This document shows, one piece after another, positions 18,607-27,789 of a DNA stretch of 64,000 bases. Within the stretch, counting starts at the first letter, position 1, and every line of letters starts with the position of its first letter. The translations under genes were made by a program, and so were the position numbers. Location: contig WMKK01000008.1 in the NCBI GenBank assembly GCA_012295225.1, positions 496,001-560,000 on the forward strand, read 5' to 3'. The DNA is from Ostreococcus mediterraneus (lineage: Eukaryota; Chlorophyta; Mamiellophyceae; Mamiellales; Bathycoccaceae). The notes under the pieces were generated by a model. It did not search any database, was not told the origin of the DNA, and saw only the letters and a list, made by a program, of their open reading frames with translations.

Positions 18607-19788
18607 TTAAGGGCTAAACGCGACATATCGATCGTTAGGAAAGACGACAATCACATAGGCATCGCATCCTCGCGGTCGACACGGTTCGCGGAGTGTCTTT
18701 GCCACGGGCGCGCCAGTAAGATTACTTGGCACGTCGCGATAGGCCCAAACTGCGACTATAGCCCACGGTGTACTATCGCTATTTACTAATTGGCGCGCGT
18801 GTTCAACGACGCGCTCGAGCTCGGGATGTAAGATGAATCCTTGCCAGCGGCTTGAACGGACCCTACGCACTTTTTCTTCACATCCATCGGCGTCTGGCGT
18901 AAATCCAAGACTTATGCGCCCAATCCATTCCAAGACGCGCTCAAGGTCATCTACATCGGTACTGCTCGTCTCATCTCGTGACGGCGGTTCTATGGACCGT
19001 AAGAGCGCTTCATCCGCGTCGTTAGCACATGCGTTCCACTCGCGCGTCGTCTCTACATTTTCGCGCGTCTTCGCCGCGCCTACGTCCACGCCCGGTGGGA
19101 ATTTCACATCCACATACTCATCATTCACACTAAACGCACAGCGCACCGATGATTTTCCACGCGCATCTTCGAGCATCCGCGCACACGCCCCGATGCGATC
19201 ATGAAACCTATTCGAGAGTTTAAATTTTGTTCGACGCAAATTTATGCTCGCCAGCCGCTTTCCCCTCCCGTCGCGCGTCGTTTGCAATCCGAAAGCCTCC
19301 GCCGTGTCTCGCATGAAAGACCCAACGAAGCGTCCCTGCGTCGTCACACACCACACATCATCGCTATCGATCGATACCACGGTCGTCGATGCGCGTCGCG
19401 ACGCCGCGGTGGTCGTCGTCGCCGCGAACGCCGTCGTCTCTCTCGTCGCCGTCCCGTCGCCAACCTTCTTCATCTCCTCCTCCTCATGTCCGCGTTTAAC
19501 GTGTGCGTGCACGAAATGCGGATCGAGCACATCCGCGATGGACATGGCACACTCGTAGTACCTCGTTCGCCCCATCGCCGCGCGCAAATCGCGCATGATT
19601 CGCGTCCCAGCTTCAACGTGTTCAACCTCGGCAGCCTCGTGTGCGCACGTCGTCAACTCCACCGCAGCCGCGAATGGGAACCGCGACGCGAGCGTGCGTT
19701 TGACGTCGCATTTCGCGTGCGTAAAGCTTCGCGCTATGGCTCGTCGATTCGTCGACATCGCCTCGCGGTCGCCGAGGTGTGGGGACAC
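18607..19788 (-). CDS. RPP40: Ribonuclease P/MRP subunit p40 (RPP40-like)
   Basis: Divergent member of the RPP40 family, a protein subunit of nuclear RNase P/MRP that processes tRNA and rRNA. Supporting stretches are AEAFGLQTT followed by LASINLRRTKFKL and the segment LERVLEWIGRISLGF. The C-terminal pattern also fits: WQGFILHPELERVVEHAR, then STPWAIVAVWAYRDVPS and YVIVVFPNDRYVAF. It matches the family ending in which a Trp-Ala strand precedes a short hydrophobic tail with Asn-Asp/Gln-x-Tyr. 393 residues; an inner start at residue 12 (MSTNRRAIARSF) is possible. Another RNase P subunit (POP4) lies 3.2 kb to the right on the same strand. The match comes from memory of the pattern, so a profile search should confirm it. 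Confidence 0.65.
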   Translation of the reverse strand: MSPHLGDREAMSTNRRAIARSFTHAKCDVKRTLASRFPFAAAVELTTCAHEAAEVEHVEAGTRIMRDLRAAMGRTRYYECAMSIADVLDPHFVHAHVKRGHEEEEMKKVGDGTATRETTAFAATTTTAASRRASTTVVSIDSDDVWCVTTQGRFVGSFMRDTAEAFGLQTTRDGRGKRLASINLRRTKFKLSNRFHDRIGACARMLEDARGKSSVRCAFSVNDEYVDVKFPPGVDVGAAKTRENVETTREWNACANDADEALLRSIEPPSRDETSSTDVDDLERVLEWIGRISLGFTPDADGCEEKVRRVRSSRWQGFILHPELERVVEHARQLVNSDSTPWAIVAVWAYRDVPSNLTGAPVAKTLREPCRPRGCDAYVIVVFPNDRYVAFSP

Positions 19789-19993
19789 GGGTGGTTAGCA
19801 AAAGTGCGCTCGTCACACGCACGCACGCACGCGACATGTTTGGCGAAGGCGTGCCTTTTGGTGACGTGCGTGCGCGCGGCGATGCGATGCGATACGCGTC
19901 TCGTTCGCGATGTGCGCGTTTTTCTCGATCGCCGTCGCCGTCGTCGTCGTCGCTGTGTGTGAATTGACTCGCGCTGACACACTGACCCAATGG

Positions 19994-21323
19994 ATGCTGA
20001 CGAATCGCTCACAGCCGAGTTGGTACGGTGAATTCAATTCGCCCTACTACACCAAGTCGCATGAAGATTTCAGGGCGAAAGTGCGCGCGTTTGTGGATTC
20101 CGCGATTGCGCCGTACGTGCACGAATGGGATGAGTCAAAGACGATTCCGTTGGAGATTTATCGAGCGACGTACGCGGCGGGGATATTACCCGCGGTTGTC
20201 GGCAAGCCGTGGCCGAGTGATTTAGTCCCGGATTGTCCTGCGCCAGAAAATTTTGATTACTTCCATGAGTTGATCGTATTTGATGAGTTTGCGAGGTGCG
20301 GGAGCGGCGGGGTGCTTTGGGGATTGCTCGAAGGCATAAACATTGGTTTGCCGCCAGTGTTGAACTTTGGGAGCGAAGAATTACGTCGTCGCGTGGGCGT
20401 GCCGTGCTTACGTGGAGAAAAGATTATTTGCTTGGCAATCACAGAGCCGTACGCCGGGAGCGACGTGGCAAACATTCGATGCGAGGCGAAATTGGACCCG
20501 AGCGGGAGGTTTTTCACCGTCACGGGTGAAAAGAAGTGGATTACGAATGGAATTTGGGCTGATTATTTTACGTGCGCAGTGCGTACCGGCGGTGAAGGCA
20601 TGGGTGGAATTTCTTTATTAGTCATCGAACGGTCGATGCCCGGGGTGGAATGTAAACGCATGGACTGTATGGGTGTTTGGTGAGTATTCGCTGCGCGCAA
20701 GACGCTCTTCGTATTAACCGTTTCTTGCTTTTTTCGCGCGTAGGGCGAGTGGAACGACGTTCATTACTTTTGATGAAGTCAAAGTGCCAGTGGAGAACTT
20801 GATTGGTAGCGCAAACGAAGGTTTCAAGTATATCATGCACAACTTTAATCACGAACGATGGGGTTTTGTCATTCAAGCCAACCGCTTTGCGCGTGTGTGC
20901 TATGAGGAGGCGTTCAAGTACGCCCATCGTCGACGTACGTTTGGGAAGAGCTTGATAGAGCATCCCGTGATTCGACACAAACTCGCCGAGATGATTCGAC
21001 AAATAGAGTCGACACATTACTTGTTAGAGACTCTTACGTATCAAATGAATACGATGAGCAAGCAGCAAGCGGCGAAAGCACTGGCAGGCATCACCGCGTT
21101 GGCAAAAGTACAAAGCACGAAGGTATTCGAATTCTGCGCTCGAGAAGCCGCACAAGTGTTTGGTGGTGCATCGTACACTAGAGGAGGCCAAGGGGAGAAA
21201 GTTGAGCGTCTTTATCGGGATGTTCGCGCGTACGCCATTCCGGGAGGAAGCGAAGAAATTTTATTAGATCTCGGCGTTCGACAAGCCATGAAGCAGTACC
21301 AAACTGCATTGTCTCGTTTATGA
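19994..21323 (+). CDS. Acyl-CoA dehydrogenase family protein (two exons)
   Basis: FAD-dependent dehydrogenase of acyl-CoA beta-oxidation or a related pathway. Exon 1 is 19994-20679 and exon 2 is 20744-21323, joined in frame (GVW then ASGTTFITFDEVKVP) to 421 residues. Family features are LAITEPYAGSDVANIR and GEKKWITNGIWADYFT in the FAD-binding sheet. VPVENLIGSANEGFKYIM, RRTFGKSLIEHPVIRHKLAEM and the C-terminal GGASYTRGGQGEKVERLYRD then YAIPGGSEEILLDLG follow. The usual catalytic-Glu motif (YEGT) is replaced by IPGGSEEI, as in a separate branch of the superfamily. Start ATG 19994 removes a spurious hydrophobic extension back to 19910. Peroxisomal or mitochondrial location unclear (C-terminus ALSRL resembles a peroxisomal SRL signal). 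Confidence 0.9.
20680..20743 (+). other. 64-nt intron in the acyl-CoA dehydrogenase gene
   Basis: Donor GTGAGT at 20680, acceptor TAG ending at 20743, with a pyrimidine-rich stretch and a TTAAC branch-like site between. Without removal the frame stops at once (TGA after GVW). With removal the dehydrogenase family continues without loss. Confidence 0.92.
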
Positions 21324-21379
21324 TTCAACCAGAGTTTGTTGTAAGAAATACTACACGCTATTACATTTTCTATTACTAC

Positions 21380-22849
21380 CTATAGTGCGCCTGCGGCAGA
21401 TATAAGCTCGCTTGACGAAGGAATGGGCTCTTTATTTTCGTCGGCGACGTTTTTTTCTAAAAAGTCCAACCAGAGATCCGCAATGGGTACCTCTTTGTTT
21501 TCTCCAGTCGCGCCTGTGACATTGAGTGCGACACCAATAGCACCCGCTGCAATACTCACGGGCGCGCGCGCAATCTTGCCCAACACACCGCGCTTTTTGT
21601 TTCTCGTCTTCAACATTTCCATGCGCCGCTTCTGTTGTTCTGTAAAGCCGAGCATCCTTGACAATAAATCAAGAACTTCTTCCGCTTGTTCGCGTTCTAA
21701 ATAGGCGATAAATAAATCACTCACAATGCGCTTGTCGAGAAGTTTCTCGCTTTCCACCATCATATCGCTACTCTTCTGCAGCGCATGGTGCAACGCCTTT
21801 CTAAGTTTGCTCGCGTCGCCCGTTGCTTTGATGCACTCCTCCTTGGCTATCTTCAAATGCCCCTCAAATGTCTTCAATTGATTTTCAGCGTTTTCAGCCT
21901 TGGCTTTTGCTTCTTGAGCTGCAGCGCGATCAGCCGTAGCTTGAGACGTCAATGCTGCGAGCTTTTGTCTCAAACTTGCGGCTTCAACGCGCTGCGATTC
22001 AGCGCTCTCCATCTCGGCGTAATACGCACCCAACGCCTTTTGCAAATTTGTCACCTCTTCATCGCGCTGACGAATAATCTCGCGCAACTTTGCCGTCTCT
22101 TCATCGTTTCCACTTAAGTTGCGCTTATATTCGTTCAATTTCCTCTCGTATTCGCGACGTTCTTCTTCCCGAGCTTCATCAATTTCCCGTTCTTGTTCCT
22201 CGGCGTTTTCATCTTCTTCATCCTCCAAATCCAACAAGTGCGCCCGAAGCTTTTTGAGCTCCTTGTTCATCTTGCTGTTCTCAACTCGCAACTCCTCGAG
22301 TTCACTCGCCATCGTATCCATGGCCGTCGCAGACCTCGCAGCGTCCATGCCACGAAGCTGTTCCGCCTCACGCAACGACTCTGTTGCCGCCAACAGCCGT
22401 CTCTTGAGTTCGCCCACGTCCCCATCTGCATCATTCGCCTCCGCCATCGCCGCTATAATGGATGCAGTTTTTTCTTGCTCGCGCGCAGTCGCCGCGAGTA
22501 CGGCATCCTGAATGCGTCGCTCTATTTCCGCTTCCGTCGGCGTCGCGCCTCGAGTTTCAAAGTCGTGCTCCTTACTCAACGTTGACCTCCCGGGTGTATC
22601 ATCGCGTGCATCGACGTTCGCAGTCGTTGACCCAGCCCCGCCTACTCTTTCACGCCCTCTATCGCTCGACGTCGTCGCTGCCGACGTCGTTGTGTCCGCA
22701 ACTCGTGCGTTTGATCTTTCGTCGAGTGTGGTTGTCGTTGGTTGCTGACTCAACGTTGACGACGACGCGTGTTGCGCGCGTGTTTTGTCACGTTCGGCAG
22801 CCACCTTGGCGCGCAGCGCCGCGATGCGCTCGGCCGCAGATTCCGCCAT
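21380..22849 (-). CDS. Golgin-like coiled-coil protein with C-terminal GRIP/GRAB-type domain
   Basis: Long coiled-coil protein (489 residues). A Ser/Thr/Ala-rich head (1-100) is followed by heptad-rich coiled coil from about 105 to 360, with an acidic stretch EDEEDENAEEQEREIDEAR. The C-terminal domain, VSDLFIAYLEREQAEEVLDLLSRMLGFTEQQKRRM, resembles the GRIP-related ARF-binding (GRAB) domain of plant golgins GC3/GC4 and GMAP-210, where it tethers vesicles at the Golgi through ARF-type GTPases. Starts with MAESAAERIAALRAKVAAERDK. Its start is 119 bp after the end of POP4 on the same strand. Role inferred from domain architecture. Confidence 0.72.
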   Translation of the reverse strand: MAESAAERIAALRAKVAAERDKTRAQHASSSTLSQQPTTTTLDERSNARVADTTTSAATTSSDRGRERVGGAGSTTANVDARDDTPGRSTLSKEHDFETRGATPTEAEIERRIQDAVLAATAREQEKTASIIAAMAEANDADGDVGELKRRLLAATESLREAEQLRGMDAARSATAMDTMASELEELRVENSKMNKELKKLRAHLLDLEDEEDENAEEQEREIDEAREEERREYERKLNEYKRNLSGNDEETAKLREIIRQRDEEVTNLQKALGAYYAEMESAESQRVEAASLRQKLAALTSQATADRAAAQEAKAKAENAENQLKTFEGHLKIAKEECIKATGDASKLRKALHHALQKSSDMMVESEKLLDKRIVSDLFIAYLEREQAEEVLDLLSRMLGFTEQQKRRMEMLKTRNKKRGVLGKIARAPVSIAAGAIGVALNVTGATGENKEVPIADLWLDFLEKNVADENKEPIPSSSELISAAGAL

Positions 22850-22969
22850 GACGCTTTCGCGTCGAGGCGTTGCGTGCGAAATTGTGACGTCGAGTGTGCG
22901 CGCGCACGCTGTTGGTTACGCTCCATGGATGTTATAGTACGTGCTATTTGATTGAAGATTACATGGATT

Positions 22970-23977
22970 CTACGCGCTAGGCATCGCCGTTACGATGTCC
23001 TCGTGATTTAATTTCACCACGAATTCGTTCACGGTGAATTCGAACGTACCGCCGTCGATTAATACCTTGAAAGTCGGCGCGTCTGTGAGACGCGGAACGA
23101 GCCAGAGAAATCGTCCGCCGACAAACGCGACACATCCTTCGCGCCCGACAGCATCAGGCGTGCGCGAGTGACGAATAACTTTAACCACACACCCATGTAA
23201 GTCAATTCCTCGCGTTAAGCGCCGTCTGGCCTCGTCGCGCTTGACGTCTTTGACTAGGCCTTTCGCGTACCTGTCCCAGTGCGCTCGAAGCGTCGCGAGC
23301 GCGCTCCACGTGCACTTTTCTTTGGGCACTCCATGAAACCCTCGTTTGCGCAGCGCTGTGCGACTCAAACGCGCCGCATTGGCTTTTGCAAAGCGTTCCT
23401 TCAACTGCTTCGCGCGCGATTCACCGTGGTCTAAAGTCTTTGTCGCGTCGTCGAGGAGCAACGCCTTGTCGCGGCTCAACTTTGCGCGTAAAATATCGTC
23501 TTCATCCCCCATCGTCTCATCACCATTCATCGCCCTCGTTGCTAATAACTCACGCGTGTACTCTTCTACGTACGCCCGTCGCGCGTCTCTCGCATCGCTC
23601 GTCACCATGTCCACGACGCGTTTACGTTTTCCTTTCGTTGCGGCGGCTTCGTTCGCGCGTGCGCATACCTCAGCCCGTTCGTTCGCCACGAGCGGCGCGT
23701 ACAACGAAGTCGAAGGATCCTCTGGGCACGCCGAAACGTCGTTCCCATCGCCCGCACCGCGCCCCCCTCGACCGCCGCGCGCGGGAGCAGCGTGTCCTTT
23801 ACTCTCAAGCACTTTCTGTTGCTTGGCTCGCATGGACGACGACTTGGCCGCCGCCACTGTCGCCGTCGTCGTCGTCGCCGCGCCCGCACTCGCGCGCGCG
23901 GCAAACTTCGCATCGAGCGACGCGATGCGCGCTTGTTTCTTTGCCGCCGCCGCCGCCTTTGCGGCTGCGTCGTCCAT
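22970..23977 (-). CDS. POP4: Ribonuclease P/MRP subunit POP4 (RPP29)
   Basis: Subunit of RNase P/MRP with an Sm-like barrel that binds the catalytic RNA. The conserved domain begins near residue 210 with WSALATLRAHWDRYAKGLV, then LTRGIDLHGCVVKVIRHSR, VGREGCVAFVGGRFLWLVPR and KVLIDGGTFEFTV. This matches UPF0086/Rpp29, including the D-L-H-G turn and the late Phe-rich strand. The N-terminal 200 residues are charged, Ala/Lys/Arg-rich and poorly conserved, as in other eukaryotes. 335 residues. The start is only 23 bp from the start of the divergent ribokinase fusion gene. Lies 3.2 kb from the RPP40-like gene. Confidence 0.85.
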   Translation of the reverse strand: MDDAAAKAAAAAKKQARIASLDAKFAARASAGAATTTTATVAAAKSSSMRAKQQKVLESKGHAAPARGGRGGRGAGDGNDVSACPEDPSTSLYAPLVANERAEVCARANEAAATKGKRKRVVDMVTSDARDARRAYVEEYTRELLATRAMNGDETMGDEDDILRAKLSRDKALLLDDATKTLDHGESRAKQLKERFAKANAARLSRTALRKRGFHGVPKEKCTWSALATLRAHWDRYAKGLVKDVKRDEARRRLTRGIDLHGCVVKVIRHSRTPDAVGREGCVAFVGGRFLWLVPRLTDAPTFKVLIDGGTFEFTVNEFVVKLNHEDIVTAMPSA

Positions 23978-24000
23978 CCTGTGCGGCAGTCACTGGCGCG

Positions 24001-26106
24001 ATGTTTTTCAGAACGCACCTTCTCCTCATCGCCTTTGCCATCCGAGCGGTCGCGTCGGCGTCGGCGTCGGCGTCGGCATCGATCGTCGTCATAGGTTCCA
24101 TCAACGCCGACGTCATCGTTCGCGTCGATAGGCTTCCGCGCCCCGAGGAGACGCGCTTGAGCCCGAAAAACACCGTCGATGTGCTCTGCGGTGGCAAGGG
24201 TGCGAACCAAGCGGTCGCTGCCGCACGCGCGTCATGCGCGATCGATGACGTCAACGACGATGACGACCACAACCGCGTGTCCTTTGTAGGAAAGTTTGGT
24301 GCCGATGCGTACGGCGCGCAGTTGTTTCACGAGCTCGAGGCTGAGGTTGACTTGACGAAGAGCGCGCGGTCGACGCGCGGCTCGCCGAATGGTTTAGGCT
24401 TGGTGATGCTCGCGGACGATGGCATTCCGAGCGCCGTGGTCGTTGGAGGTGCGAATGTTGATGATTGGCCCGAAAACGATGAAGTGCTCGCTCGAGAACT
24501 GCGTGAGGCGATTGGAAATGCGAAGATTGTGTTGCTGCAACGCGAAGTGCCAGAGCGAGTGAACATCCACGCGGCACGGGAGGCGAAAAAGCACAATGCC
24601 GTGGTTATTTTAGACGCTGGTGGCTCGCATAGCGCAGTTTCGCTCGAGTTGCTTTCGTTGATTGATTACGTGGCGCCGAATGAGAATGAGTTGCAAGGCA
24701 TGGCGAATGCGCAAAGTTTGGCTACGGACGACGATGTGATTCATGCGGCTCGTGTGGCGGTGGGCAACACGAATGTCAAAGTATTGGTGACGCTCGGCGC
24801 GCGAGGAGCGTTATTGGTACCACCCCAAGGTGAACCCGTTCGCATCAAGGGAATGACGCTTCCGAGTGGTACGAGCGAGGTGGATGCTACGGCGGCGGGT
24901 GACACTTTTCGCGGCGCATTCGCGGTGGCGCTGGCTGAAGGTCGGAGTGACACGGAAGCGATGCGATTTGCAGCTGCTGCAGGTGCTCTCGCAGTAACCA
25001 AGCTTGGCGCAATGCCAAGTTTACCATCACGTCAAGAGATCGACCGTCTATTGGGCGTACACTCGACGTGCGGCAGTCCTCGTCAGCCGCGTGCGCGAGG
25101 CGTTGTACCTTTGCAATTCGCAAGTCGGTTGAACTCCATGAAGGCGCGACAAGATTTATTCACATACAGCGACACAAATGTGCCAGAAGTAATCAATTTA
25201 ATCGAGCGCATGGCTAGCGTGCGCGGCGTTTCATCGGTGTTTTTAAACTATCCCGAGCATTTTGTCGATGGAGGCAAAGCGCTCGCGGCAGCTGACTTGC
25301 GACGCGCCATCCGAAGTTTCAAACTCAAAATGGGTGCAGTTTGCGTGCGATTCCCCGAAGAATTTCGTCTTGGTGCGTTTACCAACCCGAATGAAAACAT
25401 CAAGCAACGCGCAGAGACACTTGTACGCGACGCCTGTCGCGCCGCAAATGATTTAGGCGCTGATGAAGTCATCATCTGGCCACGCTACGACGGATATGAT
25501 TATCACTTCCAAGCAAACTATGACGAGGCATGGGATTCAATGGTGGCGAGCTACAGATCAGTAGCGACGAGTACCGAGTGCAACTCGTTAAAAATTAGCG
25601 TTGAATACAAGCCTACTGATGAAAAGAGTCGATTCAGTTTCATTCCATCGACAGGCTCGGCGTTGTTGCTCGTCGATGCTGTCGGATGCCCAAATTTTGG
25701 TCTAACATTGGACGTCGGGCACATGCTTGCGGCGGGTGAAAACCCTGCACAAGGCGCAGCACATGTCGCGGCTCGCGGAGCATTATTTGGAATACAACTT
25801 GGCGATGGGCACTCGCGCCTCGGTGCAGAAGATGGGTTGATGTTTGGATCTGTGCATCGTACCATGTCCATGGAGCTCGTTCGCCAGCTGTACATGTCTG
25901 GATACGCCGGCAAGTTGTACTTTGACACGTTCCCGTTGAACGAAGACCCAGTCATGGAAGCCGAAACGAACATTGCTACCGTGACGCACTTTTGGCGACT
26001 AGCGAAGGGCGCTTTAGGCGACGATTTAGCTACAGCTACGAGTTCGAGAGACGCTGTAAAGGTGGCACAAACGCTCCTCAAGCTCGAGCAGGGATTGTAC
26101 AATTAG
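24001..26106 (+). CDS. Ribokinase fused to a xylose-isomerase-like TIM barrel
   Basis: Two-domain protein of 701 residues. Residues ~1-27 (MFFRTHLLLIAFAIRAVASA...) form a hydrophobic signal-like N-terminus. Residues ~28-330 are a PfkB/ribokinase: VIGSINADVIVRVDRLPRP, GGKGANQAVAAAR for sugar binding, and DATAAGDTFRGAFAVAL with the catalytic Asp and anion hole. After a short linker, residues ~375-690 form a sugar isomerase/epimerase-like barrel. Its probable metal ligands lie in SVEYKPTDEKSR (Glu), LTLDVGHMLA (Asp/His), LGDGHSR and YFDTFP. The frame extends back to 23386, but that part is antisense to POP4, so ATG 24001 is the start. A kinase joined to an isomerase suggests two steps of one pentose or deoxy-sugar pathway; the substrate is unknown. 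Confidence 0.9.
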   Translation: MFFRTHLLLIAFAIRAVASASASASASIVVIGSINADVIVRVDRLPRPEETRLSPKNTVDVLCGGKGANQAVAAARASCAIDDVNDDDDHNRVSFVGKFGADAYGAQLFHELEAEVDLTKSARSTRGSPNGLGLVMLADDGIPSAVVVGGANVDDWPENDEVLARELREAIGNAKIVLLQREVPERVNIHAAREAKKHNAVVILDAGGSHSAVSLELLSLIDYVAPNENELQGMANAQSLATDDDVIHAARVAVGNTNVKVLVTLGARGALLVPPQGEPVRIKGMTLPSGTSEVDATAAGDTFRGAFAVALAEGRSDTEAMRFAAAAGALAVTKLGAMPSLPSRQEIDRLLGVHSTCGSPRQPRARGVVPLQFASRLNSMKARQDLFTYSDTNVPEVINLIERMASVRGVSSVFLNYPEHFVDGGKALAAADLRRAIRSFKLKMGAVCVRFPEEFRLGAFTNPNENIKQRAETLVRDACRAANDLGADEVIIWPRYDGYDYHFQANYDEAWDSMVASYRSVATSTECNSLKISVEYKPTDEKSRFSFIPSTGSALLLVDAVGCPNFGLTLDVGHMLAAGENPAQGAAHVAARGALFGIQLGDGHSRLGAEDGLMFGSVHRTMSMELVRQLYMSGYAGKLYFDTFPLNEDPVMEAETNIATVTHFWRLAKGALGDDLATATSSRDAVKVAQTLLKLEQGLYN

Positions 26107-26463
26107 TCGCGAAACCATGTAACAAAATGTAAGCAACACCGCGCTATGATGTTTGGACTAGTGTATCGTGATGGTCATAGATCTTGAGTCTTGGTTTTGA
26201 GATTTGAGTTTACTCGATGCAGCCAACACACCTTGGAACATCTTTCCATACCGGGACGGGGACGTAAACGCACCACTGAGCACACAATGCGAGCGCACTC
26301 GCAGCGTAAACGCAAAGCATTGCGGCGTATAATCGAGAACTTTGATTAGTGCGTGAGTTCATGTTTTGTTTTATCTTGCCGTGTGATGAAATGAGGAATT
26401 GATTAGTGTATTGTAATTTGGTACCAAGGTTGGTATGAAAAACATCGGCTAAGGCTACGCTGC
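26107..26463. other. Interval between the ribokinase fusion and RluA genes, with one possible small gene
   Basis: This 357-bp stretch has the ribokinase-fusion 3' end on the left and the RluA 3' end on the right. Its outer parts are AT-rich and look non-coding (3' UTRs). The middle, roughly 26210-26365, is more GC-rich and contains the possible 50-residue membrane protein described separately. Confidence 0.5.
26210..26362 (-). CDS. Possible small single-pass membrane protein (50 aa)
   Basis: Short open frame beginning MNSRTNQSSRLYAAMLC, with one hydrophobic helix of about 20 residues followed by VPVPVWKDVPRCVGCIE. Base composition rises to coding-like GC exactly over this frame while its flanks are AT-rich, which is why I list it. 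The frame can be extended to 26467, but the added part looks non-coding and abuts the RluA stop. Such proteins are often small subunits of respiratory or photosynthetic complexes, yet I cannot name a family. It might equally be chance. Confidence 0.35.
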   Translation of the reverse strand: MNSRTNQSSRLYAAMLCVYAASALALCAQWCVYVPVPVWKDVPRCVGCIE

Positions 26464-27546
26464 TCATTCACCACGCATGACTTTTGCAAATTTCGCAGCT
26501 TCATCGACATTTATGCACAAATCATCGCCCCGCCAGGGCATTGCACTCGCAGGAATAGTCACACCGACAGACCACAGAAATAATCCATCACTTTCTTCAG
26601 CAGCTGTAGCTTCTTCACCCGCAAGACGATATTTCTTATCACCCAAAATCGGGCACATCAACGCGTGCGAATGCCGCCGAAGTTGATGTGTACGCCCCGT
26701 TTGAGGGAAATAATCCACCAGCGTCAGCACTCGGCCACCTCTTGGGGCACTTTTAACAGTACTGACGACCTTCCACTTTGTCAGGCTCGCTTTACCACCC
26801 AGAGGAGTGTCGCATTCGCCTTCGTTTTGCTCCAATCGGCCCTTGAGAATGGCTCGATACCGCTTCTTCACTGCGCGGTCCGCAAAAGCTCGTGACAACG
26901 ACAACATCCCCTCGCGTGTTTTAGCTATGACTAATAATCCACCAGTGGCTTCATCTAGGCGGTGCACCGGACGCGGGCGAGCCAAAACACCTTCGACATG
27001 ATCCGGCGTCTCGCACAGATACGCCGCCATGCGCTCCGCCGTCCAACCACCGCCGCCAACCGTAGCAACCCCATCTGGCTTCACCATAATCGCACAATGC
27101 GCATCCTCATACACAATGGCAACATTACGATACTGCTCAGGTAAATCCGAACTCGGTAACTGTGGCGCGCCAGTCGTGCGCGTCAAGATATCCACTCGAG
27201 CTCCGACGGCGGCTTCGTCCACGACGCCCGCGAACTCGTCGTTCACCAACACAACCTTCCGACGCAACGCCTTCTTTGCCGACGTTAACGACGAAAATCT
27301 CGACGGAAACATAACCATCAACGCCTGCACCATTGGCATTGCGCGTTCCACCGTCGCGCTCTCGACAATTTCGTAGTTTTTACGCGTCAGCGCCGCAGCG
27401 GGCGCTTTAACCACCCCACCAGTCGAACACCGTAACGCGTTCGACGACGACGACGGTGCGTTCGTCGCCGGCACCGGCGATGACGATGAAGGGTTCGTGT
27501 GCACCATGGCTCTTGATGTCGACGCGATCGGGCTTATCCTAAACAT
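26464..27546 (-). CDS. RluA-family pseudouridine synthase with S4-like domain
   Basis: Converts uridine to pseudouridine in rRNA or tRNA. After a Ser/Pro-rich presequence of ~50 residues comes an S4-like RNA-binding segment (SAKKALRRKVVLVNDEFAG). The catalytic domain follows: VYEDAHCAIMVKPDGVATVGG, the active-site motif PVHRLDEATGGLLVIAKT with the catalytic Asp, KRYRAILKGRLE, and PQTGRTHQLRRHSHALMCPILGD. All core motifs are intact. 360 residues. The N-terminus suggests plastid or mitochondrial import. Divergent from the SMP-C2 gene, with about 240 bp between starts. Confidence 0.92.
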   Translation of the reverse strand: MFRISPIASTSRAMVHTNPSSSSPVPATNAPSSSSNALRCSTGGVVKAPAAALTRKNYEIVESATVERAMPMVQALMVMFPSRFSSLTSAKKALRRKVVLVNDEFAGVVDEAAVGARVDILTRTTGAPQLPSSDLPEQYRNVAIVYEDAHCAIMVKPDGVATVGGGGWTAERMAAYLCETPDHVEGVLARPRPVHRLDEATGGLLVIAKTREGMLSLSRAFADRAVKKRYRAILKGRLEQNEGECDTPLGGKASLTKWKVVSTVKSAPRGGRVLTLVDYFPQTGRTHQLRRHSHALMCPILGDKKYRLAGEEATAAEESDGLFLWSVGVTIPASAMPWRGDDLCINVDEAAKFAKVMRGE

Positions 27547-27789
27547 GCGTCAGGCACTGACGCACTGTTGCGTTGCTGCTCAGTCAGTCGCCAGTGCAAC
27601 GCACGGCTACTCGGTCGTGATCGACGGCATACGGCGCGCAGTGCGGTGCGGTGCGATCGCGCGCGGGGACGTGTAGCTCTTACGCCGACACGCCGTCGCC
27701 GACGCTGTCGTCGCGCGTCCGTGAGCTCGGCTGTTGGAATTCGCTGATCACTTTTGGATTGTTAATTTTCCGAACAAATCGCGCGCGTG

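Noticed and set aside
23386-24000. N-terminal extension of the ribokinase fusion
   Set aside because: This part is antisense to POP4 and is Arg/Ser/His-rich noise; ribokinase homology starts after ATG 24001.
27547-27789. Possible tRNA or small RNA between RluA and the SMP-C2 gene
   Set aside because: Some short GC-rich inverted pieces are present, but no T-loop GTTC or cloverleaf could be drawn.
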